DNA of 7,704 bases from Nocardioides sp. (GTDB lineage: Bacteria; Actinomycetota; Actinomycetes; Propionibacteriales; Nocardioidaceae): contig JAOPXF010000372.1 in NCBI GenBank assembly GCA_025965295.1, positions 1 through 7,704 on the forward strand, read 5' to 3'. Below are positions 1-5,864 of the stretch, one piece after another. The notes under the pieces were generated by a model that did not search any database, had not been told where the DNA came from, and saw nothing but the letters and a program-made list of their open reading frames with translations. Numbering within the stretch: position 1 is the first letter of the stretch; every line of letters starts with the position of its first letter. The translations under genes and the position numbers were made by a program.

Positions 1-909
1 GTAGTCCTCCATCACCCGCTTGAGCACCCCGCCCTTCGGGTGGAACACCGCGAGGCCGGAGCCGAGCTCGTCGGGGAACGAGTAGAGGTCGAGGTCGCGG
101 CCGAGCTTGCGGTGGTCGCGGCGCTCGGCCTCCTCGATGCGGTGCAGGTGCGCCTCGAGCTCCTCCTTGCTGGGCCAGGCGGTGCCGTAGACGCGCTGGA
201 GCATCTTGTTGTTCTCGTCGCCCCGCCAGTACGCAGCCGCGGACCGCATCAGCTTGAACGCCGGGATCCGCTTGGTGGTGGGCAGGTGCGGGCCGCGGCA
301 CAGGTCGCTCCACGCGACCTCGCCCTTGCGGTTGATGTTGTCGTAGATGGTCAGCTCGCCGGCGCCGACCTCGACGCTCGCGCCCTCGGCCGCGTCGTCG
401 GAGCGGCCGGAGCCCTTGAGCCCGATCAGCTCGATCTTGTAGGGCTCGTCCTTGAGCTCGTCGATCGCCTCGGCGTCGGTGGTGACCCGGCGGGAGAACT
501 TCTGGCCATCCTTGACGATCTTGCGAATCCGGGACTCGATCTTCTCGAGGTCCTCGGGCACGAACGGGGTCTCGACGTCGAAGTCGTAGTAGAAGCCGTT
601 CTCGATCGGTGGGCCGATGCCGAGCCTGGCGTCGGGGAACAGCTCCTGGACGGCCTGGGCCATCACGTGGGCCGTCGAGTGGCGCAGGATGTCGCGGCCG
701 TCGGGGGTGTCGATCGCGACGCCCTCGACCTCGTCGCCGTCGCGGAGCTCGTAGGCGAGGTCCTTGAGGCCCTGCTCGCCGTCCGCGCGCACCCGGGCGG
801 CGATGACGGTGGGGTCCTCGGCGAAGAGCTCCCAGGCCCGGGTGCCCGTCGTGACCGTCGTGTCCTGACGCGCGTCGGCGTGGACGAGGACGATCTTGAG
901 GTCGGACAC
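1..909 (-). CDS. thrS: Threonyl-tRNA synthetase, N-terminal 303 residues (partial)
   Basis: Cytoplasmic class II aminoacyl-tRNA synthetase that charges tRNA-Thr with threonine. Only residues 1-303 are in the window; the usual length is about 640-690, so the rest of the catalytic core and the anticodon-binding domain lie beyond the left edge. Visible in order: a TGS-like domain (about 1-72); the editing domain with the metal-type motif HSTAH (H77, H81) and its partner DLCRGPH (C204, H208), which in this family hydrolyses Ser-tRNA-Thr; then a linker and the beginning of the catalytic domain (DLYSFPDELGSGLAVFHPKGG, motif 1 region, about 274-294). The GTG start at 909 is chosen because an AGGAG-type ribosome site lies at 918-922 and the N-terminus fits the family. 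It is preceded by 98 bp after the oxidoreductase stop, where a TACGAT (971-976, minus) could serve as a -10 box, so it may have its own promoter. All expected editing residues are present. Confidence 0.97.
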   Translation of the reverse strand, partial: MSDLKIVLVHADARQDTTVTTGTRAWELFAEDPTVIAARVRADGEQGLKDLAYELRDGDEVEGVAIDTPDGRDILRHSTAHVMAQAVQELFPDARLGIGPPIENGFYYDFDVETPFVPEDLEKIESRIRKIVKDGQKFSRRVTTDAEAIDELKDEPYKIELIGLKGSGRSDDAAEGASVEVGAGELTIYDNINRKGEVAWSDLCRGPHLPTTKRIPAFKLMRSAAAYWRGDENNKMLQRVYGTAWPSKEELEAHLHRIEEAERRDHRKLGRDLDLYSFPDELGSGLAVFHPKGGVLKRVMEDY

Positions 910-1007
910 AGGAGTGCTCCTTGCAGGTGACGGGCCCAGGCTTGTGGCCCCGTGTGGGACGGACCGGACGATCGTATCCGCCGGGCCGCCCGCACTTCGC
1001 CCCGGTT

Positions 1008-1703
1008 TCAGCCCTCCATGTCGCGGTAGCGCTGGGCCGCCGCGAGCTTCTCCTCCAGCAGCGGCACCTGCACCTGGCGCGAGCCGGGTGGCGGCCAGCC
1101 CTCGCCGGTCGCGTAGAGGGACGCGTACGCCGCGGTGTCGCGCTGGTAGCGCCAGCCCTCGGCGAGCGGTCCGACGTCGTACGCGTCGTACCCCAGCGTG
1201 TCGAGCAGGTCGGCCACCGTCCGCTTGGCGTCGGAGTCGTTGCCGGCGATCGCCAGGACGCTCCGCTCGGGGCTGCCCGCCGGGCGGGCCAGCGCGAGCA
1301 GGTTCTCGAAGTAGATGTTGTTGAAGGCCTTCACGACGTACGACTCGGGCAGGTGGCCCTGCAGCAGCTCGCTGGTCGTCGTCGACTCGTCGTCGAGCTC
1401 GGCGAAGTGGCCGTCGCGCTGCGGGTAGTAGTTGTTGGTGTCGATCACGACCTTGCCGCGCAGCGGCTCGACCGGCACCTGCCGGTAGGCCTTGAGCGGC
1501 ACGGTGACGACCACGAGGTCGCCGGCCGCGGCCGCCTCCTCCGCCGTCGCCGCCCGGGCGTGCTCGCCGAGCTCGGCGACCAGGTCACCGAGGGTCTCCG
1601 GGCCCCTGCTGTTGCTGAGCACGACGTCATGGCCCGCGGCCACCGCCAGCCGTGCCACGGTGCCGCCGATGTTGCCGCTGCCGATCAGTCCGATGGTGGT
1701 CAT
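1008..1703 (-). CDS. NADP-binding oxidoreductase of the F420-dependent NADP reductase type
   Basis: A 231-aa Rossmann-fold protein of the NADP oxidoreductase, coenzyme F420-dependent family (Pfam F420_oxidored type). Residues 4-13 (IGLIGSGNIG) form the dinucleotide-binding glycine loop. SNSRGP at 30-35 sits at the end of strand 2, where Ser and Arg usually hold the 2'-phosphate, so NADP(H) rather than NAD is likely. VIDTNNYYP (86-94) and VVKAFNNIY (123-131) are typical of this family. The substrate cannot be read from sequence: F420 is possible in an actinobacterium, but many relatives are annotated only as NAD(P)-binding. The ATG at 1703 is chosen because the glycine loop follows directly; an in-frame GTG at 1718 would add five residues. 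Neither start has a good Shine-Dalgarno. It lies just downstream of the broken SGNH hydrolase on the same strand, whose last reading frame stays open into this gene, and 98 bp upstream of thrS. Confidence 0.88.
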   Translation of the reverse strand: MTTIGLIGSGNIGGTVARLAVAAGHDVVLSNSRGPETLGDLVAELGEHARAATAEEAAAAGDLVVVTVPLKAYRQVPVEPLRGKVVIDTNNYYPQRDGHFAELDDESTTTSELLQGHLPESYVVKAFNNIYFENLLALARPAGSPERSVLAIAGNDSDAKRTVADLLDTLGYDAYDVGPLAEGWRYQRDTAAYASLYATGEGWPPPGSRQVQVPLLEEKLAAAQRYRDMEG

Positions 1704-1719
1704 GTCCACCAGAACCACT

Positions 1720-2557
1720 GCGGCGCGTCACCCATTCCGTGAAGGAACCGTCCGGGCCGAACGCGAGCGCCGCGAACCGCTCTCCGATGCGGCGGTGGGT
1801 GGCGGCGTCCGGGTAGAGCCCGTCCGGCAGGGGCAGCTTGGCGAAGTCCTCGTCGCCGTACAGCTCCCGACCGTCGAGGTAGTGCAGGTGCGCGTCGTCG
1901 GCCGACCGCTGCCGCACGACGCGCGTCAGCTCGTCGCGGAAGACGTTGAGCGTCAGCTTCCCGGCGGCACGCTCGGCGGGATCGCCGGCGGCCACGAAAC
2001 GGATCCTGCCTCGGCGAAATCGCTCAGGTCCCGGACGCTGGGCCCGGGAGCGTCCTCGTGGATCGGCCACAGGATGGGCGAGACGACCAGCAGAGGCGTT
2101 GTGGGGTGCCCGTCGCGGACGGTGTCGAGGCAGCCGTGCACCGCCGGGGTGAACGCGCGCAGCCGCATCAGGTCGGTGCTGACCAGGTTGATGTCGATCT
2201 TGACGCTGACCAGGTCCGCGGGGGTGTCGCAACACGCGGGCGGTGACCGGCTCGACGGGGGCGTCGGTGCGCAGGGCGACCAGCTGGGTGATCTCGTTGT
2301 GGGGCAGCCAGATCTCGACGTCCTTCGTCCCGTCGAGCAGACCGTCGAAGCGGACGGTGCCGACGGGACCCGGCCCGGGAGTCCGTGGAACCGGTCGTCA
2401 TGTCCACCACGAGGGGGCTGCCGCCGTCGCCGTTGGCCTGCCCGCTGAGGCGCCGGTCGACGGGGGGTCGTACACACGGTCGGGACGGGGTGGCCCGCCC
2501 ACGGTCGAGCGCGCCGCGCATGAGATCCGCGGTGATCGGCGTGGTGGTCCAGGTCAT
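1720..2557 (-). pseudogene. Broken SGNH/GDSL-type hydrolase (esterase/lipase family)
   Basis: Pieces of one SGNH-hydrolase-like protein are spread over three minus-strand frames in the right order. From ATG 2557: MTWTTTPITADLMRGALD, then a junction, then LSGQANGDGG and VVDMTTGSTDSRAG. After a shift near 2374-2379 the frame gives GTVRFDGLLDGTKDVEIW and WLPHNEITQLVALRTDAP. After a shift near 2227-2231 a third frame gives DTPADLVSVKIDINLV, RLRAFTPAVHG and LLVVSPILWPIHED. After a shift near 2009-2011 the second frame resumes with RIRFVAAGD through LPDGLYPDAATHRRIGERFA. In the family, the segment carrying the nucleophile serine lies between the LPHNEI and DTPADLVSV blocks; here they are almost adjacent, so that block is deleted (junction about 2245). 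The expected catalytic His of the DGLHPD-type motif is Tyr (codon 1815-1813). The product cannot be an active hydrolase. The true C-terminus is uncertain; the last frame stays open to 1627, inside the oxidoreductase gene. Repeated shifts make sequencing error an unlikely sole cause. Confidence 0.85.
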
Positions 2558-2611
2558 GCGCCCACCCTCACAGATCCGGGTGCCGGCCGACGCCCGGGTT
2601 GCACCCTGCGG

Positions 2612-2776
2612 TCAGTCCGCCACGTCCTCGCGTTCCGCGGCCTTGCGCTCGGTGTAGTTCACCTGCTCGTCGGGGTCCTCGTCGATCCGGTCGGCGGCGT
2701 CGGCGCTCGAGATGCCCTCCTCGGCTGGGACGCCCTCAAGGTCGACGGGTCGTTCTTCTGGGTGCGCTGTAGTCAT
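2612..2776 (-). CDS. Small acidic conserved hypothetical protein (54 aa)
   Basis: Encodes a 54-residue, strongly acidic protein starting MTTAHPEERPVDLEG, with a core GISSADAADRIDEDPDEQ at 21-38. Short acidic proteins with an ISxADAAxRxDxDPxEQ-like core are, from memory, widespread in Nocardioides-type actinobacteria and have no assigned function. There is no signal peptide, membrane segment or cysteine, and the protein is probably largely disordered and soluble. The ATG at 2776 is preferred because the conserved-looking part begins there; an in-frame start at 2821 would add 15 residues without resemblance to the family. No clear Shine-Dalgarno precedes the ATG, so translation may be leaderless or weak. 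It is transcribed away from the FNT channel gene and ends 54 bp before the start of the SGNH pseudogene. Function is unknown. Confidence 0.7.
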   Translation of the reverse strand: MTTAHPEERPVDLEGVPAEEGISSADAADRIDEDPDEQVNYTERKAAEREDVAD

Positions 2777-2918
2777 GCCCGGGTCGTACCCGTTGTGCGG
2801 ACGACTCACGCCCGCGGACACGACGAAGGACTACGCAGCACGAAGGCGATGGGTCGTCGGGGTGTGCCGCCCTGCGGACCGGGTACCGACTGCTGACCAC
2901 ACTCAGGAAGGGCCACCG
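2777..2918. promoter_or_regulatory. Divergent intergenic region with palindrome
   Basis: These 142 bases separate the start of the small acidic protein (minus) from the start of the FNT channel (plus), so promoters for both directions should lie here. A short palindrome CGGGTCGTACCCG occupies 2780-2792 (5-bp arms, 3-bp centre), immediately upstream of the minus-strand ATG, and could be an operator. No convincing -35/-10 pair is visible for either direction. The FNT gene has a good ribosome site, AGGAAGG, at 2905-2911, seven bases before its ATG; this fixes the start at 2919 rather than at upstream in-frame codons such as 2712. Confidence 0.4.
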
Positions 2919-3761
2919 ATGACCGACGTCCCAGACCACGCCACCGACGACCGTCGCTCCCTCGGGCAGACCGAGGGACCGATGGAGGATGTGCTGGAAG
3001 AGTCCTTCACCCGCCAGGTGCTCGAAGGCACTCAGCGGTTGAGCCGACCCTGGCGGGAGGTGCTGGTCACCGGATTGGTCGGTGGCACCGACGTGGCGAT
3101 CGGCGTCCTCGCGTTCCTCGCCGTACTGCACGAGACCGGCAGCCAGCTCCTCGGGGGCATCGCCTTCTCGGCCGGGTTCATCGCACTGCTCCTGGGCCGC
3201 TCGGAGCTGTTCACCGAGGGCTTCCTGGTCCCGGTGGTCACCGTGGCGGCGAAGCGGGCCACCCTCCTGCAGCTGGCCAAGCTCTGGTCCGGGACGTTGG
3301 TCGCGAACCTGGTCGGGGGCTGGCTCATCATGTGGCTCGTCGTGCTGGCCTTCCCCTCTTTTCACGCAGACCTCGTGGAGGCCGGGACGCACTTCGCCAC
3401 CGCGCCCGTCAACGGTGAGACCATCGCCCTGGCTGTCCTCGCGGGGGCGACCATGACCCTGCTGACGCGGATGCAGCACGGCACCGACGACATGACCGCG
3501 AAGATCATCGCGGCCATCGCCGCAGCGTTCCTCCTGGCCGGCACGCAGATGTTCCACTCGATCCTCGACTCGCTGCTGATCTTCGGCGCGATCCACACGG
3601 GCGACGCGACGTTCGGCTATGCGGACTGGGGCAAGTTCCTGCTGTTGGCGGTGCTGGGGAACATGGCAGGCGGCCTGGGTCTGGTCACGCTGCTGCGACT
3701 GGTGCGGAGCAAGGAACGTCTGCTCGACGAGCGCAACGGTCGCACCCAGACGGAGGGATAG
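2919..3761 (+). CDS. Formate/nitrite transporter (FNT) family channel protein
   Basis: A 280-aa integral membrane protein of the FNT family, pentameric channels that move small monovalent anions such as formate, nitrite or hydrosulfide. After a hydrophilic N-terminus (1-45) come about six hydrophobic segments: roughly 48-71, 76-93, 100-114 with 120-146, 168-184, 196-226 and 238-262. Family-type features are GRSELFTEGFLVPV (93-106), matching the conserved SELFTE pore region, FHSI at 212-215, whose His213 corresponds in position to the central pore His of FocA, and GNMAGG (247-252). GTDDMTAKI (188-196) and the long N-terminus suggest the YfdC-like branch rather than FocA/NirC, so the substrate is uncertain. 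The C-terminal tail is charged and cytoplasmic. The ATG at 2919 follows a good AGGAAGG ribosome site. It is transcribed alone, divergently from the small acidic gene; no nitrite reductase or formate enzyme is nearby to indicate the substrate. Confidence 0.92.
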   Translation: MTDVPDHATDDRRSLGQTEGPMEDVLEESFTRQVLEGTQRLSRPWREVLVTGLVGGTDVAIGVLAFLAVLHETGSQLLGGIAFSAGFIALLLGRSELFTEGFLVPVVTVAAKRATLLQLAKLWSGTLVANLVGGWLIMWLVVLAFPSFHADLVEAGTHFATAPVNGETIALAVLAGATMTLLTRMQHGTDDMTAKIIAAIAAAFLLAGTQMFHSILDSLLIFGAIHTGDATFGYADWGKFLLLAVLGNMAGGLGLVTLLRLVRSKERLLDERNGRTQTEG

Positions 3762-4091
3762 CCGGGGAGAGGGTGCGTCTCAGGTTCGACGAGACCGGGA
3801 CGGCGCCGAGGACGCGATGTCGGGCTAGACCGAGCGGGGTCGTGTCGCGTCTGTGCGGGCACGAGCGCCAGCGGACGACGTCGGTGCAGGGGATCAAGAT
3901 GCCGTGGGTGGTGGACCCGCTCGGCCGGGACAGCCGACGCGCGTGGTTCAGGTCGATGCCGGGCGCGACACGGGGGCTTGGGGACCACGACGCGTAGATC
4001 GCCAGCACCTGGTCGTGCCCGTCCACCGTCCGGCTCATCCCCCAGGTCCAGGGCGGCCTAGACAAGCGAACCGTCAGCGCCACAGGGAGTT

Positions 4092-4114
4092 GGGAGGAGC
4101 CTGACGGCTCTCCC
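4092..4114. terminator. Terminator-like hairpin without a T-run
   Basis: GGGAGGAGCC (4092-4101), loop TGAC, GGCTCTCCC (4106-4114) forms a nine-pair stem with one bulged G. Neither strand has a U-run after the stem, so it would be of the tail-less type often seen in actinobacteria. It lies about 330 bases after the FNT stop codon and could end that transcript, or could be a relic of mobile DNA. Confidence 0.35.
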
Positions 4115-4194
4115 GGATGCCTACTGGCCCGCAGGTCCTGGATCGACGACGTCGCTCACGCCTGGACCGGCGGACGTGGCCCCTGACCCGCGTG

Positions 4195-4225
4195 TGCGTG
4201 GGCCGGGGCCAGTGCGGGGCGATAC
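4195..4225 (+). repeat. Possible worn attachment-site repeat (left copy)
   Basis: The 20-mer at 4195-4214 matches 7326-7345 at 18 of 20 positions, sharing GGGCCGGGGCC. It is followed, with shorter spacing, by GGGCGATAC (4217-4225), which equals 7353-7361, the acceptor-stem end of the tRNA-Val gene read on the plus strand. The order and orientation of the two blocks are the same at both places, as in a direct repeat. The copy lies just left of the integrase remnant. In such GC-rich DNA, chance similarity cannot be excluded. Confidence 0.35.
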
Positions 4226-4350
4226 GTGCGTGCGTACACCCTGCTCAGAGGTGGTGAGAGAGAATGACGCACGTGTACCGCCGTGCCCCGGCGATGTGCG
4301 GCGAAAGTGCTGCGGCTGGGAAGGAGCGGCGACGACGTGGGAACGACAAG

Positions 4351-4621
4351 GGCACGCGCGAGGGGTTCGCCAACGTGCAGGAACTCCGCTCCGGCCGCTG
4401 GCAGGCGAGATGGAGCAAGGGTTGGGAAGGCGCACACCGCGAAGGCCGACGACGGTCACTCGCTCACCTTCGCAAAGCGGGCCGGAGCCCGAGCGTCCAT
4501 CGGTCGCCCCGACCTCCACTGTCACCACCTCCGGCACACCGGACTCACGGGGCTCGGGCACTCCGTCGTCACCCCGCAGTACTCGCCCGGTACAGGGTCG
4601 ACCCGTCGTCGGCGCCGCTAG
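4351..4621 (+). pseudogene. Remnant of a tyrosine recombinase (phage/island integrase)
   Basis: Two ends of a site-specific integrase are joined here. In one frame, 4363-4413 reads GFANVQELRSGRWQARW, the usual N-terminal sheet of actinobacterial integrases (xxGSxRKLPSGRWQARY type). One frame over, 4406-4570 reads RDGARVGKAHTA and then RPDLHCHHLRHTG (4508-4543), the box II motif HxLRHTG with catalytic His (4523) and Arg (4532), followed soon by LGHS, the usual next histidine motif. About two thirds of the normal protein, including the first catalytic Arg and most of the core-binding domain, is missing. Box II and LGHS are also closer together than in intact enzymes, and the ends are in different frames. 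The frame closes at 4621 without the catalytic Tyr. The start of the remnant is uncertain. It points to a past integration event next to the nitrilase genes. Confidence 0.7.
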
Positions 4622-4789
4622 CCGTGGACTCCGTGCTCGCGCATCGCCCGCCACACGGCTCTGTTGACGCGATCGGCACTGCGCTTTTCTGCGAACCAGG
4701 GCGAGGCCTCCCCCGGCGAACGATAGCTCCGCGCAAACGTGTGGAGCGAGTGATGTACCAAGGCGACGTCCGACCAGACCGCAAGACGC
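4618..4789 (-). other. Gene-free stretch with possible transposase scrap
   Basis: Between the integrase remnant and the regulator's stop codon no intact gene is seen. On the minus strand, a frame ending at 4618 reads RVNRAVWRAMREHGVHG just before its stop (about 4671-4621). This resembles the RVxRKRVARLMREHGIxG segment of IS3-type OrfB transposases with one residue missing. The preceding residues (RSPGEASPWFAEKRSAD) fit poorly. This is weak evidence for a decayed insertion element. Confidence 0.25.
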
Positions 4790-5791
4790 TCAGGCCCGGC
4801 GGGACGCAGGCAGGGCTGCTCGGTGGGGACCCTGGTGGCCAAGGGGTTCGAGTTGCGCAGTCCGGCACTGTCCGGGCGTCAGGCCATAGAGTCGCTTGAA
4901 CTCCCTAGTGAAGTGCGGTGCGTCCCCATATCCCCATGTGCGGGCTATTGCTGCCACTGTCTTGTGGCGTGATCGCGGGTTTTCCAGTTCTCGTTTGGCA
5001 CCGGCCATTCTCAGCGCTCGGATGTGTCCGCCCACTGTCTCGTCGCCTCCGGCGAAGAGCCGGTGCAGGTATCGCGTAGAGATCGCGAACTCACGCGCGA
5101 TACAGGCAGGACTCAAATCGGGTGAGGACAAATTTTTCTCGACGAACATCTGAATTCGGCGCCTCAAGGCATCTTCCGGGGAAGATGCGGCCGGGGTTCC
5201 AAGCCTAGTCTCGATAGCGGTCCTGATCAGGTCAATCGTTCGAGCGCGGACATCCTCTCCGCAGTACAGGTCATCGGATCCGGCACTTGATGCCAGGGCT
5301 CCCAGATAGAGGGACACGGCGCGAAAGAAGGCGTCGGTCCCCGGGAACCTCCTTCCCACTATGCCGGCCACAAGTTTTTCCGGCAGGCCCAGCGCCTCGC
5401 GGGGAAACTGGAACACGTTCATCTGCCAACTATTGGGAAAATCGATGTCGTAAGGTACGCGGGTGTCCCACAGAGCGAAATCGCCGCTCGACAGCTCCGC
5501 CCGGTTCCCGTTCTGGGCAATCGTCCCGTTCCCACGCCGTTGGAGCCCCAGCATTACGTACGACTCGGAGTCATCGCGGATCAGCCGCGGAGTCCTCCTA
5601 AGACTCTGGGGCTGCGAGCACGAGGTCGCCACGCGGACATCGCCGATAAAGCCGGTGGTGACGCGACCGTAGAACTCTTCTCGCTGCGCCAACCGGATGT
5701 CCAAGGGAACGTAATTGCTCCAGATCACGTCATTCCAGAGGGCCAATCCGTCATGAGAACCCAACTCGTGCGAATCGAATACAAACGACAT
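4790..5791 (-). CDS. nitR: AraC/XylS-family transcriptional regulator, NitR-like
   Basis: A 333-aa regulator directly downstream of the nitrilase gene on the same strand. Residues 1-200 form an N-terminal sensing domain of the AraC_binding_2 type, with LIRDDSESYVMLGLQRRGNG (70-89), SGDFALWDTRVPYDIDFP (102-119) and MNVFQFPREALGL (124-136). The C-terminal AraC DNA-binding domain has a first helix-turn-helix at about 226-246 (LSPACIAREFAISTRYLHRLF) and a second at about 279-300 (AAIARTWGYGDAPHFTREFK), followed by the conserved YGLTP. The last about 24 residues go past the usual end. In Rhodococcus rhodochrous J1, NitR, a similar protein in the same position, activates the nitrilase gene in response to a nitrile; the same role here is inferred from domain type and position. 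ATG 5791 is fixed by a strong AGGAGGAG ribosome site. Codon use contains clearly more A/T than the flanking chromosomal genes. The symbol is by analogy. Confidence 0.85.
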   Translation of the reverse strand: MSFVFDSHELGSHDGLALWNDVIWSNYVPLDIRLAQREEFYGRVTTGFIGDVRVATSCSQPQSLRRTPRLIRDDSESYVMLGLQRRGNGTIAQNGNRAELSSGDFALWDTRVPYDIDFPNSWQMNVFQFPREALGLPEKLVAGIVGRRFPGTDAFFRAVSLYLGALASSAGSDDLYCGEDVRARTIDLIRTAIETRLGTPAASSPEDALRRRIQMFVEKNLSSPDLSPACIAREFAISTRYLHRLFAGGDETVGGHIRALRMAGAKRELENPRSRHKTVAAIARTWGYGDAPHFTREFKRLYGLTPGQCRTAQLEPLGHQGPHRAALPASRRA

Positions 5792-5797
5792 GGCTGT

Positions 5798-5805
5798 CTC
5801 CTCCT
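5798..5805 (-). promoter_or_regulatory. Strong ribosome binding site of the AraC-type regulator
   Basis: AGGAGGAG six bases before the ATG at 5791, a near-perfect Shine-Dalgarno. It decides the start: the in-frame upstream codon at 5866 overlaps the nitrilase stop and has no such site. It implies the regulator is translated independently of the nitrilase. Confidence 0.85.
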
Positions 5806-5828
5806 GTATTGCCTGTCGGAGGTGCGAC

Positions 5829-5864
5829 GAGGCCGCGCACCGGTGCGCCCCGTGTATCGGCCTC
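5829..5864. promoter_or_regulatory. Inverted repeat between nitrilase and regulator genes
   Basis: GAGGCCG (5829-5835) pairs perfectly with CGGCCTC (5858-5864), enclosing a perfect 14-base palindrome GCGCACCGGTGCGC (5835-5848). The right arm overlaps the nitrilase stop codon (5865-5863 on minus). As RNA it would form a hairpin right at the end of the nitrilase message without a U-run; as DNA the palindrome could be a protein-binding site. It may act as a partial terminator, an mRNA-stabilising stem or an operator controlling how much regulator is made per nitrilase. Confidence 0.55.

Larger units (their letters stand above)
3762..4350. other. Intergenic stretch without a convincing gene
   Basis: About 590 bases between the FNT stop and the integrase remnant. 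Several open frames exist because of high GC, but none shows recognisable motifs. The best candidate is minus-strand ATG 4038, reading through the opposite strand of the FNT 3' end to 3685, with GC-rich third positions but no ribosome site and no family resemblance. The stretch contains a hairpin at 4092-4114, and the repeat at 4195-4225 that resembles the 3' flank of the tRNA-Val. It is probably decayed coding or mobile DNA. Confidence 0.5.

Noticed and set aside
40..930. Long open frame on the plus strand opposite thrS
   Set aside because: Mirror of the thrS codon bias in high-GC DNA; low-complexity Val/Leu/Glu content and no motifs, while the minus strand is clearly threonyl-tRNA synthetase.
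910..1007. T-box or other riboswitch leader before thrS
   Set aside because: Only 98 bases lie between the upstream stop and thrS, with no T-box bulge sequence and no specifier-like stem seen.
2736..3596. 286-codon minus-strand frame opposite the FNT gene
   Set aside because: Antisense shadow: hydrophilic His/Gln/Glu-rich sequence with no family features, facing a well-supported membrane protein.
3762..3800. Terminator directly after the FNT gene
   Set aside because: GTCTC...GAGAC gives only a 5-bp stem with a 9-base loop and no T-run; too weak to call.
3685..4038. Minus-strand frame starting MSRTVDGHDQVLAIY with GC-rich third positions
   Set aside because: No ribosome site, no recognisable motif, and it runs antisense into the FNT 3' end. 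It could be a relic; kept only as a note.
4264..4899. 211-codon plus-strand frame across the integrase remnant and the regulator 3' end
   Set aside because: Only 17 residues (4363-4413) resemble anything; the rest is antisense to the AraC-type regulator or decayed DNA.
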